Origin: Castanopsis chinensis
Lineage: Eukaryota > Streptophyta > Magnoliopsida > Fagales > Fagaceae
Direction of reading: 5' to 3'
DNA length: 64,000 nt
Assembly: GCA_032878915.1 (NCBI GenBank)
Contig: JAVQMG010000125.1
Location: 8,561,501 to 8,625,500 of the forward strand
Shown: piece after piece, positions 33,075 to 44,959 of the stretch
Layout: every line of letters starts with the position of its first letter
Position numbering within the stretch: position 1 is the first letter of the stretch
Notes under the pieces: generated by a model
Told to the model about the DNA's origin: nothing
Database searches by the model: none
Seen by the model: the letters and a program-made list of their open reading frames with translations, nothing else
Position numbers and translations under genes: made by a program

Positions 33075-34185
33075 TGAATGTTTAAATAGTGTGTAAAACA
33101 CCTATGAACGTTTAGATCCCCAAATTACAAATTACTAACGCAAGCTTATTATCAAATAATGTATGTGCGGAAAATGAAAATAAGCTAAAACAGTTGGTAA
33201 AACAATCTAAACCAAAATTAATCACAACCACAGCAGTAATTAAAAGGTAAAGATTAAGGGAAGAGAGATGTAAACACAAAAACAACACAACGATGTGTTA
33301 TTGAAGAGGAAACCGAAGTCCTTTGCAAAAAACCTCTCCGCCGCCCTCCAAGCGGTCAATAATCTACTAGAGAAAAAAGTTGGGATACATGAATAGTAAA
33401 AGACCCTCCAAGCCTAATCTACCCACTGTACTTAAGCCTTCCAAGCTTCTTGCTCCAACAGGGTTAAGCCGAACCTTGTCTTCTCTAACTTACTGGATCC
33501 CGCAATAAGCCCATTGCATCAACCAAAATGAATTGGTCCCTTCAGAACAGTTCCTAAGTACCAAAATGCCTTCTCACAGATATGGATATGGTGTGATAAG
33601 GATTTGGCTAATGTCCCTCTCAAGGATGTAACAATGGAGAGTGTGAGAGTAGAAGAATTTGGAGAATCAAAAGACGAAGATTGTGGATGAATTAATCTTG
33701 TTTTTCTCTAAGGTTTCTCTTTCAAAATTCTCTCTAGAAGCTCTCTACGTTTCGTGGGTAAGGGTATTTGTAGTAGGGTGTGTATGGAATGCAAAAAATT
33801 AATTACAGCCAAATAGGGCATTCTGGCTACTTGAGCTTGCGACTGGAACGAGTAGCGAGTTTGAGAGCTAACTGCCTAGCCAGCTGGAGGTTTTGTCCTG
33901 TAGTGCAACAACTGGCATGACCCTTCAGCTCCCCTTGCATGCTTCACACGTGTGCCAATTTTGGTGACTCACGAGTCATGAGCCAGTCGCGAGATCCAGT
34001 TGCGAGGGTCTTCTTGAATGCACACTCTTGAGTTTTTTTTCACACTCTTGATATTTTCTTTACACTCTCTTACACACTATCCTTACATGATTCCCATCTA
34101 AATACAGAGTTTCTAAATGCTGAATTACAAGTAAATCTACCATGGAATAAAGTCAACAAAATGATTGAATAAATTCAAACTTACA
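33075..34185 (-). repeat. SIRE-like element 5' LTR (1111 bp)
   Basis: Partner of 25354-26395. The primer site abuts it, which makes it the 5' LTR on the minus strand. Confidence 0.85.
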
Positions 34186-34190
34186 CTTTG

Positions 34191-34357
34191 AAACCACAGT
34201 TTCAAAAGTTTTCCCGGGTCATCATTCTTGGCGTTCCTGAAATTTGTGATTGTGTGATGTTTGTTTTAAATCTTATCTAATTGAATGTTTAATCACTTTA
34301 ATTAATTGATTAGAAATTTGATTGAATCTGACTCAACTGGGGTCCAAAACCCTAACA
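34191..34357. mobile_element. Probable older LTR, right part
   Basis: Continuation of 24585-25348 beyond the nested SIRE-like element, ending GGGGTCCAAAACCCTAACA. Tentative. Confidence 0.35.
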
Positions 34358-35480
34358 AAAGAGTTTCTGCTGTGGACATATGAATCAAGTTAAAATTCTG
34401 CTTTTGCTCGTTCTTTTCTCTTTCCTTTCCTTCAAGCACACAATAACTTTTAACTGATAATAGAGTCAAATTTGATATTGTCCAAGCCGTTATACACCGA
34501 AATCCACAACCCAAATTTTTACAATCTCACAACCTTCTTTACAGCTGCCATCAACTAGCCCGCAACCTGCAAGATTACCTGTGATCACAGTCAACGAGTT
34601 CATCACTACAGGCACTGCCAACAACTTTGTGCACCTCCGAATCGGCTGACCTGTTCACCTCAGCAAGCGATAATGTGCCATACACCTACACCGCACAACG
34701 ATTCTGCTTCATTGCCTGTACGTGCTTCATTGTCACTCATGACATTCTCCTTGCAGGAATTGAAACCTGTGCCTTTGTATATATAGTTATTGATCAGCTA
34801 GTCCCTCCGTAGTCAAGCAAACAAGTTGATGTGAATCATAGGGCTTGCAAAACACACGGGTTGTTAAACAAAGTGCCAAACACATTACACATAAATCAAC
34901 AAAGAATCCATCGATAGGTCAAGTTTCATGCAAGCAAATTGTTTAGAAACAAAAGAAAAAACGAAAAACCATATGGCATCACATGTTGATAGTTGAGTAG
35001 TTGACACAGGATCCTATAATTTAGGCCTGTGCAAAAAATACCCATGACCCGCATATATAAATATACTTTGTCATGTTTCTTTTTATTTTAAGCCATCCTT
35101 ATAAAAAAAAAAAACCAATGTAGTATTTCTTATTATTTTTAATAAAATTATTTGCAGTTTTTCCTTTCTTTTATTATTATTATTATTTAATTTTATTTGA
35201 GGGAGCGAACAATTATCCAATTTTATTGAAATAGTTTCATTTAATCAATTGAATTTGCCAACCCATCCAACCCTCTCAACTCATCAATTTGAAACTATTA
35301 AGATTTTTAACAAACTTGTCGGATTTATAGATTGTTAGGTTGGTGGAGGATTAGAATTTTCCCGATAGGCAATTGGCGGGTTGTTTAAAAATATTGTCCA
35401 CCATCTGCCCTACCCAACCTGTGGACACTCCTGTCCTATATTTTGCCACAACAGGAACTAGACCTCAATTCAACCCATTA
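34358..35480. other. Intergenic, repeat-like, no gene
   Basis: Low-scoring open frames only. 35240-35420 carries 'aaacttgtcgg...ggttggtgg' words typical of old plant repeats. Nothing definable. Confidence 0.4.
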
Positions 35481-35489
35481 CGTTGCAAT

Positions 35490-36060
35490 TTATTGGATTA
35501 TTTATGTGTATAATTTAAACATATCACATGACTAATTACAAAAAAAAAAGGTCATGTAATTAAAATTACATATGGATAATCTCTTTAATCACCACATAAT
35601 GAATTAATTGGAGGAAGATAGTTTCAAACCTGTATAAAACTAAACTTTTTCCATCCAACTTTTCATGAATGGTTGATACTTGCGGAAAAATATTACAGCT
35701 TATTTCAATTCATCTCACCTAGAATATTTATATATGTTTTCATTTAATATATATTTTCAATTATTTATATATACATATATAATTTAATCTTTTTTATACC
35801 AATCATATTTATAATTTGTTTATTTTATACATATTCTATTATCACTTCAAAAATACTTGTTTTCTCTCTCTTTTAATACTCTCACGACTATCCATCTTCT
35901 TTCTCTTTCATCTCTAAATCATTAGGGATGTCAAAGTATCTCCAACTTGCTCTGAACCTGCCATACCTCACTTTCGCTTCGCCTAAGTTTTCCTCACTCA
36001 AGAGAGAGAATGGGAAACCCTTAATCTGACACTTGTCTCATTGCAATCTCTGCTCACATA
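35490..36060. repeat. Dispersed repeat, copy 1 (pairs with 47290-47720)
   Basis: Shares colinear blocks with 47290-47720 in direct orientation: 'atgtgtataat..aacat', 'aaaattacatat', 'tctttaatcaccacata', 'caacttttc' and 'gttgatacttg.gg.aaaatattac', ending in the 'ttttcctc' region. The two copies flank GLP2 and the copia element. Terminal features were not identified. Confidence 0.6.
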
Positions 36061-38389
36061 ATTAAAAAGAAAAAAAAAATTAACACTTTTCTTGGAAATC
36101 TCATTTTCCTAATGAGGATGTTTATTTATAACTCTCTAAATGTCGATTTGGCCCTTTTATTTCCCTACTGGCATAGTGTTTCCCACCCCCTCATTTGTCC
36201 AATTTTTCTTAAGGATTTTTTCCTAATATTTTTAAAGGATATATAAATTCAGTGTTTAATACTTGAAAATGAAGTCCCAAGCCTCAAGATAGTTTTTTTT
36301 TTTTTAATTTTTTTTTCAAAAGTGGAAAACTCACTATCGTTCTCTCTCTTAGAAAACTTTTTCATTCTGGCTACTCATTAGAAAACTTTTTCATAACCTT
36401 CCTACAAAACCCATGAAATTTCTCTTTTTTTAAAATTTGTTTTTTATTAAATCATCATTCAAGGGGGGAAAGAAACCATTTTCTCACCAACAAACATCAT
36501 ATAAAAGAAGCATAAATACCATTTTGAAGAATCAAGCCCTAGCCGCCTGCACATTCATCAGTCTTAGCACTTGCATAAAAAACAATATCATTGTTTAAAG
36601 TAGTAGCCAGCAACACATGTATACTATCAAAGGTCAAAGAACAGGCTTCTGGACGAATGATTAATTCAAATGCCATAACGTGTAGATTGTCAGACTTTTG
36701 ATTCCTGAAAATAGTTTCCTGAGATAGTTCACCAATCACCACTAAATTCCTTAACAATATTAGTACATACAGTAACCGTAAAATTTGACTCGTTTGTACT
36801 ATTGCTTTATTAATTGAAAATGTAAATAAATTCTGATGTCAGGGAATATGAAAGCATGAATTGATTGATGATACATTGGACTAAAATTGTTAAATGTGAT
36901 AATGATAATCATAGGAAACATGATCACTTGAATTGCATATGGGGATATCTTAATCCCGTACTCTTTGGAAGTGCATGTGCAATGCATCTCCACTAATTCT
37001 TTGGAAGTGCATGTGCAAATGCATCGCCAGTACTAATTCTGTTATATTTTTTGAAGTTTAATACTTTGAAGCCTCTAAAATGATGGGGTAGGACTTGTTG
37101 AAAACATAACTGTGAATGAAAAAGTTTAATTCAACAAATAATATCTCAAATAATTAGCAAGAATGTAAATTAGCAAAAGTAGAAAATAAAGAGATGAGTT
37201 GAGGACTAATCTCACAGTGTTCTTAAAGGTTGATTCATGCCACCCTTGATGCAACTGATTTTGTTGGCCGAACAACCCCATAATTAGACTAAAACGTTGA
37301 TCTTTACGATAGACGCATTTCTACTAACGGAGGTTCAAGATCAACCTTCTAATTCCTTGTATTTCTTTAATCAAATAAATATAAATTGCAAAAAAATATG
37401 TCAGACCTCACATGCACAAGTTGCAATGGGATGGCACACATGAATGTGATATAGATAAAGCCTTTGTTCGCACTGAGCCTACTTTTTTAGGATATCAACG
37501 ATCACTTACAATTGTTTATAAATACATAAATGATCTCACTACTTACAGCAATGTGAGACTAAAAAAATACCGTCTATCAAACTCTTTTCATAAACACCAT
37601 AAAAGTGAGAATTTTGTGCATTAAATGTTATTATTTTATTTTATTGTAATAAAGAGCTGCATTTGTTTTCTGACGTGCGAAATTACTTGATAATTTTTGA
37701 ATGTTTGATACTATTTCCGAATCTATATTTAACGTTGATCCCAACTCTTAAATGCCAGCTCTTCTTTGCGGTTTTTGCCACAGAAGTTGAGAATGGCAAA
37801 TCCTTTCACAAAAGGAGAAAAAGTTCGGAAATCCGAAGTCATAATAAGGTTGTTCTGAAATTTTAATTTGTCGTAAAAGAAATTGGAATATATTCTATGG
37901 GAATTTGCTAACACGTAGCATCAAGCATGGTTGCGTCATTCATTCATTCTTGTTTACTTTACATCTAGATCATAGATTAACCCTGAAATGTTGTTCTTGT
38001 CCAACAAATTTGACTTTCTATATATCTCTTTCAAAAAATTATTTGGTAAGATGTAAGCAATGAGAAATGAGAATTCGTCTGTAATATTCTGTTAAAAATA
38101 TTCGACTTTAAACGAAATGCACCAAAAATATAGGGTCAACATAAAGAGAGAACAAACAAAAGAAAACGGCAAGAATATAAAAACATTAAAAATCTAACTA
38201 AACCATTAAGAAGTATTTAGTACCCTTCAATCAAGATAAAGTCAATAAAATGATGCAAGATAGGACTATAAGATAATAAGTTTAAAACATTCGGCTTAAA
38301 GAGTTTACGAAACGCATTGCAATGAGGACACAGTCAACGTGCATGGAAGCTTCAGTCATTTCATTTTTAAATATACTATATCGATATAT
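36061..38389. other. AT-rich intergenic sequence upstream of GLP2
   Basis: A minus-strand frame at 36539-36757 (MLRNLVVIGELSQET...) has protein-like composition but no family I recognise and no splice context. A local 25-bp duplication (CTTTGGAAGTGCATGTGCAA) occurs at 36962 and 37000. No supported gene. Confidence 0.4.
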
Positions 38390-38734
38390 ATAAGCCGCAT
38401 TATTGGGTTGGCCAAAACAGTATGAAAACTATACAACAGCATTGAAGTGGTCAGGTTTCGTTGGTTTTTAAATACGTGCAGACATGGTTAAAGAATGGTT
38501 CACTTCATAAATTTAAAATTGATAAAGGTTTAAGAACTACCAAGCAAGAATGGATCGCCCCATAAACTAAAAAATGCTATAAATTCAAATAATTTATGTG
38601 CTTTTTTTTTTTGTGAAAAACATGGACCGGTTCACTGACTCCTCTCTATAAATAGACATTTCCACATATGCTAAATTCTCATCCCTCATCCAAGCAAAGA
38701 ATACTCAGAAGATAGAGATAACAAAACCTCAAAA
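38390..38734 (+). promoter_or_regulatory. GLP2 promoter region, homologous to GLP1 promoter
   Basis: Matches 22840-23144 in blocks, for example GAAAACT.CACA...GCATTGAAGTGGTC and CTCCTCTCTATAAATAGACAT. The TATA box TATAAATA is at 38647-38654, 81 bp before the ATG. Upstream divergence could give the paralogs different expression. Confidence 0.75.
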
Positions 38735-39640
38735 ATGATTAAAGGTGTTACTTACCTTATAACTGTGGCCCTTTTGGCTTTGGCATCCTCCCTTGTTTCT
38801 GCCTATGACCCTAGTCCTCTGCAAGACTTTTGTGTCGCAATCAACAACACCAATTCTGCTGGTATGTACATACTCTCATTATTATTAGTAGTAGTAATAA
38901 TTTTCATCACGTTCATTTGAAATCATTAGAAGTTGTACACATTAATGAAATTATCCCTTCAATAAATAAAAAAAAAAAATTAATGAACACATGTCTTCTG
39001 GTTGTATCATCATCTGCATCAGATTTTTTTTTTTACTTGACTTGTTATTGTCCATTGTTAAAGAAGTTTCTTATTTTTTTCTGACAATGAAAAACTTTTC
39101 TGTGTAGTGTTTGTGAATGGGAAATTTTGTAAGGATCCAGTAGTTGTCATAGCAGATGATTTTTTCTTCCCTGGACTCAATATTCCTGCAATCACTACAA
39201 ATAAAGTCGGATTCAATGTCACCCTTGTGAATGTCGATCTAATACCAGGTTTGAACACTCTAGGCATATCTTTGGCCCGTCTTGACTTTGCACCGTACGG
39301 CTTGGATCCTCCGCACATTCACCCTCGTGCCTCTGAGATTCTAGTAGTTGCAGAGGGTACTCTCTTAGTTGGATTTGTCACATCCAATCCAAACAAACTT
39401 TTCACCAAAGTTTTAAACAAGGGAGACGTCTTTGCATTCCCTATTGGCCTCATTCACTTTCAGTTTAACATGGGGCAAACCAACGCTGTTGCTTTTGCCG
39501 GTCTCAATAGCCAAAATCCCGGGGTGATTACCATTGCAAACGCGGTCTTTGGATCTAATCCTCCCATCAATCCTGATGTTCTCATTAAAGCCTTCCAAGT
39601 TGACAAGAATGTAGTTGATTATCTTCAGAAACAATTCTAG
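38735..39640 (+). CDS. Germin-like protein 2 (extracellular Mn-cupin)
   Basis: Two exons, 38735-38861 and 39108-39640, with the intron in the same codon and phase as GLP1. The spliced product is 219 aa. Signal peptide 1-23 (ending LVSA) precedes YDPSPLQDFC. Metal ligands are H112, H114, E119 and H159, within box 1 (PPHIHPRASEILVV) and box 2 (GDVFAFPIGLIHFQFN). C33 and C50 are conserved. Glycosylation sequons lie at N37 and N79, the second absent from GLP1. My hand alignment with GLP1 gives about 36 substitutions and one single-residue gap, most of them in the signal peptide and the loop at residues 54-82; the barrel core is nearly identical. Residues around the box 1 ligands differ (TH to IH, RGTE to RASE), so specificity might differ. 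Intact and probably functional. Confidence 0.93.
38862..39107 (+). other. GLP2 intron
   Basis: GTATGTACAT...TGTGTAG, same site as the GLP1 intron. Confidence 0.85.
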
Positions 39641-39751
39641 TTAAACCACAATTTGGAAAAGTATATGTAATAGAATAATTAACTGCTAGATAGTTCAAAT
39701 AATGTCTTCCTTGTTTCCCTTCTTGTAATTCCATAGAAATAATTGTTATAG

Positions 39752-39757
39752 AATAAA
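39752..39757 (+). terminator. GLP2 polyadenylation signal candidate
   Basis: AATAAA 112 bp after the stop, in the same sequence context as GLP1. Confidence 0.6.
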
Positions 39758-39895
39758 ATGGTTTTTTATGATTTTTTTTATGTGTAATGGTGTCATAACA
39801 AACACTAAGCAGCCAAGATCCTTATCGTTTAACTGGTACCTCCCTGTGAAAAAGGTAATTTGTGCATCACTTAATCTTAATTACACCTTGCATAC

Positions 39896-41285
39896 TGTTG
39901 AGAAAGAAAGATTCTGGAAGAAAGGTTGTATTCACAAAGTAAAAATGAATGGAACTTATTAAGATTACACCCTGATTTGCTATTTATACATCATAGCAAT
40001 CAGTTACTCAAGCCCTGAAAATTAGGCGAGAATTAAGCTAACTACAAACAGAAAATTGTTAGGACATATGCACTTCAAGTTGTTGACATATGTCACTATT
40101 TTATGTAATTGACTTATCCTTGGACAAAATGCACTTTACTTGTAATTGGGTAGATTTAGGATGTGTCTAACGCTTCAAGAAACAGTGTTTCAAGATTAAG
40201 TGTTGAAGTCATCTAGTCTGTCCAAGAAACAAGCTGGAAAGTGCAAGTTACTAAAACTTGACACCTGGTCTCAACACATGCATCTATTGAGTTTTAGAAG
40301 CTGTTTCAGTTCCGAGGCTCGACAGCTTCTCGACAGATCCTCGACACCTCTATCTGTCGAGATTTAAAGAAAACAGATTTTCAGTTCTGTTTTAATTCCA
40401 ATCCGTGAATGTGTCTTTGAGACTTCTTTTCTCCTAACCCTAGACATATAAAAGGATTGTTTTAAGGGCCGTCAAAGGGATGCAAGTTGCACAAGTATTG
40501 AGTAATTCTTGTTGATGCAATTTGTGATAAAAAAGACAAAGTTCATGCCCTAATTCATATCTTATGAAGAAGTTGTTGTGTAATGTGCACCGTAGGATTT
40601 TGTAACCAAGTATCTTCTTGATTTTCATCGTGTGGATGATTTGAAGAACTTTGCAGCCAACAACTCTCTCTCTAGTTAGTGAATTGAAGTTGCGTACTAG
40701 GATCCGCGCAATTGGTTAGTCACGTACTCGGAGCCATGCATCAAGAGGAGAAACTGTCACTACAGAACAAGTCCAATTGAGTATTGGGGTAAGGGTTCAG
40801 CTGTAGGTTGGTAAGGTACTCGGATTCCTTGCTTGTAATTGCTTGTTGTGATAATAGTGGAGTTTCGGGAGTGGTGACCTTAAATCACCCGGTGGGGTTT
40901 TTGCTATCAGGTTTTCCCCATTCGTAAACAAATCACCGTGTCTTTTATTTTCTCCTGCATACTTTAGTTATTGGTGATTTGTTTGTGCTGCCATATGAAT
41001 TTGCATGTTAACTTGATTAATTAATAACTCGGCTAATTAATCAATTTAATTATTGACAAAGGAGTCAACGCATTTGTGGCCTATCAAAAATAATCTAATA
41101 CCTGAAAGGGAAAACAAATAAAATTACAACACGTGTCCATCCAATTGCCTAAATCACGTGCCAGCAACTCAGTTTCATTTAAAAATACGACTGCGCTTCA
41201 CCTCTGTAGTTGCTGCTTTCCTTTGACAGAAAACGATGCTGTTTTCTTTAAATGTTTCTACAGGTGTCTTGCTTCAGTTTCAGCA
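39896..41285 (-). repeat. Copia element 2, 3' LTR interrupted by a solo LTR
   Basis: 39896-40056 and 41092-41285 together match the 355-bp LTR at 46264-46618. The remainder is the nested solo LTR and its duplicated AAAAT. Confidence 0.92.
40057..41086 (+). mobile_element. Solo LTR nested in copia element 2 (family S)
   Basis: 1030 bp, TGTTAGGACAT...GGCCTATCA, flanked by the perfect 5-bp duplication AAAAT (40052-40056 and 41087-41091). The intact LTR2 of the host element shows the empty site (CAGAAAATAATC). No internal domain is present, so it arose by LTR-LTR recombination. A related solo LTR is at 48871-49884. Confidence 0.92.
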
Positions 41286-43945
41286 CTCACCCTCAAGTTT
41301 TGAGCATTTGCTTGTTCGGTAACTTGATCTTGTGAACAAAACTTCAAGGTTTTTGGAACAAAAATATCAATAAGTCCCAACCTTGCTGCTAGTCTAGTGA
41401 AAGCAGATATTCCCAAAGCTTTAGTGAAAATGTCTGCCACTTGTGAATTGCTAGCAACATGAAAGGTTTTGATCATTCCTTCTTGTATCTTTTCTCTTAT
41501 CAAGTGGCAATCTACCTCAATGTGTTTTGTTCTCTCATGGAATACCAGATTAGCAGCTATATGAAGCGCTGCTTGATTATCACAGAAAACCATAGCTGCT
41601 CTTGGATGATGAACTTTTGAATCCTTGAGCAATTGTAAAACCCAAGTTATCTCACAAGCTACTGTGGCCATGGCTCTATATTCAGCCTCTGCTGATGATC
41701 TAGAGACTACCCCTTGCTTCTTTGACCTCCAAGAAACCAAAGAATCTCCAAGAAACACATTATACCCTGTTAATGATCTCCTGGTATCTGGGCAGCCAGC
41801 CCAGTCTGCATCACAAAAGGATTTGATTTGCAAATCTGAACTACTAGAGAAGAAGATCCCTTTACCAGGTGAGGCCTTAATATACTGAAGTACCTTGTTC
41901 AATGCTATCATGTGTGGCTCTCTAAGCAATGCAACAAATTGACTCAACCTATGCACTGCATAGGTGATGTCAGGCCTGGTTAATGTTAAATACAAAAGTC
42001 TTCCAATGAGTCTTCTATACTCACCTGGATCAGCAAGAAGTGTTCCTTCATACTTGGATAATCTTAGATTTTGCTCCATGGGAAGTTTACTAGGTTTGCA
42101 ACCCAAAAAACCTGTGTCCTTGAGTATTTCTAAAGCATACTTCCTTTGATTTAGGCTCATCCCTTTATCTGTTCTAGCCACTTCAAGACCAATAAAATAT
42201 CTTAATGATCCCAAATCCTTTAGACCAAATTTCTTGTCAAGAAGTTGTTTCAACTTAGTGAAACAATCAAGATCATTACCTGTTAGCAAAATGTCATCCA
42301 CATATATTAACAAGATGGTAAAAGAAGAACCTTGAGAGTGTGTAAAAAGAGAATAATCAGCCTTTGATTGCACAAAACCAATGTTTAAAATAGTTGTAGA
42401 AAACTTCTCAAACCATTTCCGAGAAGCTTGTTTCAAACCATACATGCTTTTATTCAACTTGCAAACTAGATTTTGATTCTCCCCCTTGCTGTGAAAGCCA
42501 GGTGGTAGGGACATGTAAACTTCTTCAGCTAAGTCACCATGAAGGAAGGCATTGTTTACATCCATTTGATGCAAAAACAAGCCTTTCACAGCAGCCAAGG
42601 CCAAAACCATACAAACAGAAACAGATTTTGCAACAGGAGAAAAAGTTTTTGAGTAGTCTAAACCCTCCTTTTGTGTATACTCCTTGGCAACTAGTCTAGC
42701 TTTGTATCTCTCAAAAGTGCCATCAGAATTATACTTAATCCTATACACCCATTTGCAACCAATTGGAATCTTACCATGAGGCAATGGAGTGAGGGTCCAA
42801 GTGTTATTCTGTTCAAGGGCAGCAATTTCCTTGTCCATGGCTGCCCTCCACTCAGCAGACTGCACTGCTTGATGAAAGAAAGCAGGCTCTGTAGGGGTGG
42901 CAGTAACAGACATAACAAAGGAATAAAAGGTGTTGCCAAGAGACTCATAGTTGAGATGATCTGAAATGTTATAAGGTAATCCTGGAGCAGGTTTAGAGAC
43001 CACTGCCTTACAAGAGTAATCTGTGAGGTAGGCTGGAGGATTATGTGGTCTAGTAGACCTCCTAGGGCAAAAAGATGGAGATGATGTGGGAGCAAGGAAA
43101 TTATTAGATAAAATAGAGGTGGTGGGGTCAATAGAAGTAATAGGATCTGAAATAGGGTGGAAAGAAGCTGAATTGTCTAAAACACGTTGTGCAGGAGCTA
43201 AATTTTCCAAAATGGGCTGCAAAGTGGATGCTGAAGGAATTGGAATATCAGTTGAGGAATTGGGAGGCAAATAAGAAGATGAAGATGAACAAAAGAGTCC
43301 ATTATCTGAATTAGAGTGGGGAAAATCAAAACACTGAATAGTTGGATGAGAGGAAGAAGCTTGAGCAAAAGGGTATATGTGTTCATAGAAAACTATGTCC
43401 CTAGAAATGTGTATGGAATTAGAATCCAAATCTAAAACCTTGTAGCCTTTAATGCCATGAGGATAACCTAAGAAAACACACTTTCGAGCTCTAGAGGCAA
43501 ATTTGTGTCTATTGTGAGGTAAAGTAGAAATAAAACATAGACAACCAAAACATATCAAGTGTTTAAAAGAAGGTGGTATGTTAAAAAGCATTTCATAAGG
43601 GGTTTTGTTATGCAAAAGTTTGGAAGGGGTTCTATTAATCAAATACACTGCAGTCAAAATGCAATCACCCCAATATGATAAAGGAACTTGAGATTGAAGG
43701 TGCAAGGCTTTAGCAACATTAAGAATATGTTGATGTTTTCTTTCAGCAATGGCATTTTGTTGTGGGGTATCAACACATGATAATTGATGCAAAATTCCAT
43801 TGTTTTTGAAAAAATCCCTCAAGATAAATTCAGTTCCATTATCACTTCTGATACATTTTAATTTCTGACCAAATTGAGTTTCAATCAAAGCAGCAAATTG
43901 AGGAATCAAAGTTCCAGTTTCAGATTTATGTTTAAGAAGATACAC
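41258..43945 (-). pseudogene. Copia element 2 integrase (C-half), RT and RNase H
   Basis: An uninterrupted 895-codon frame. The integrase core contributes IRSDNGTEF and ERKHQHILNVAK, followed by the GYPHGIKGYKV region. RT has GCKWVYRIKYNSDG, LHQMDVNNAFLHGDL, YGLKQASRKWFEKF and an intact YVDD. RNase H has DADWAGCPDTRRS, SSAEAEYRA, FCDNQAALHIA and ADIFTKAL. The frame ends 28 bp inside the 3' LTR. Catalytic residues that I can identify are intact, but the frame is separated from integrase N-half and gag by an in-frame TAG at 43946-43948. Confidence 0.92.
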
Positions 43946-44896
43946 CTAAGTACATCTAGAAAAATCATCAACAATAGTCAACAAATACCTGTAACCTTCA
44001 TTAGTTTCCTTAAAGAAAGGTCCCCAAAGGTCACAATGTACAAGATCAAAAGGAGAGATAGAAACATGTTTACTAGTTGGAAATGAAATTTTCTTTTGCT
44101 TAGCAAAATGACAAATATCACAACACTGTGATTTATTTGTAGGTACAAAAGGTACAAACTTAGTTAACATTGATAGTTTTGTAAGAGAAGGATGACCAAA
44201 ACGAGTGTACCATAAATCTGAAGAAATGGACGAGACAAATTGTGCAGCAAAGGCTGAATAAGGAGAAGTTTGAGTAAAGTTTTGCTGCAGCAAGTACAAC
44301 CCTTTGCTTTCTCTACCCAGACCAATCGTGCTCCAATGAGCCAGGTCCTAGATGAAACAGCAATTTCCAAGAAAAATCAAGCAACAAAAATGAGCCTTTG
44401 TGAGCTGACTAACTGAAATCAAGTTAAAACTAAAAGATGGCACACAAAGCACATTGGTGAGTGTGAGTGTAGTGGAAACTTTAACTGTCCCTATGTGTGT
44501 AACCATAGCTTGTTCCCCATTTGGCAAAAAAACATAGGGTTGAAAAATAGAAGTTATGGTAGTTAATTGAGCCACTGAATGAACCATATGATCAGTGGCT
44601 CCTGTATCAATGATCCAATCATTAGATTTGAATGCTTTCCTATCTACAAGATGAGTGGAAAAAATAGAATGAGACATGTTTGGGGGAATCCAAAAGGGAT
44701 TACTTGAAAAATTGGGTGCAAAGTTACAGGGTGAAGGGTTATCACTAGTAGCAGCCATCACAGTTGCAGCTTGATGGGCAAATGGTACTCCAGAACCTGA
44801 AGCAGTATTGTCCTTAAGAATAGATAGATATGATAACAGCTGCTCACATTGAGACTGTAAAATAGGACACTGAGAGGCCTGTGTTGATGGAGCCAT
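43946..44896 (-). pseudogene. Copia element 2 protease and integrase N-half
   Basis: 44348-44896 includes the protease motif WIIDTGATDHM and ends at a TAG (44348-44350). The same frame resumes through the integrase zinc region (WYTRFGHPS...CDICHFAKQKK) and VHCDLWGPF, up to IVDDFSRCT before the TAG at 43946. The sequence between is open in frame, so single substitutions explain the interruptions. Confidence 0.9.
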
Positions 44897-44959
44897 GAAT
44901 TGAGAAGAAAAATTCTGTGGAGTAAAGTTATGTGGAGTAAAATTCTGTGGAACAAAATT

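Larger units (their letters stand above)
25354..34185 (-). mobile_element. SIRE-like Ty1/copia element, degenerate, minus strand
   Basis: The two LTRs (25354-26395 and 33075-34185) begin TGAATGTT and end CTTACA on the plus strand. The flanks CTCTG (25349-25353) and CTTTG (34186-34190) are a 4-of-5 target duplication. On the minus strand the order is 5' LTR, iMet primer site, protease, integrase, RT, RNase H, an extra ORF, polypurine tract, 3' LTR. That order, the 1-kb LTRs and the extra ORF downstream of pol fit the SIRE/Maximus lineage. Almost all of gag is missing. Pol is split into several frames by stops and frameshifts, so it is inactive. Confidence 0.88.

Noticed and set aside
24585..34357. 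Confident outer LTR with target duplication
   Set aside because: The flanks AATAT and AAAGA do not match, so only a tentative LTR was recorded.
36539..36757. Minus-strand 72-codon frame MLRNLVVIGELSQET
   Set aside because: Protein-like in places but no family recognised, no splice sites fitting a gene model, and isolated in AT-rich DNA.
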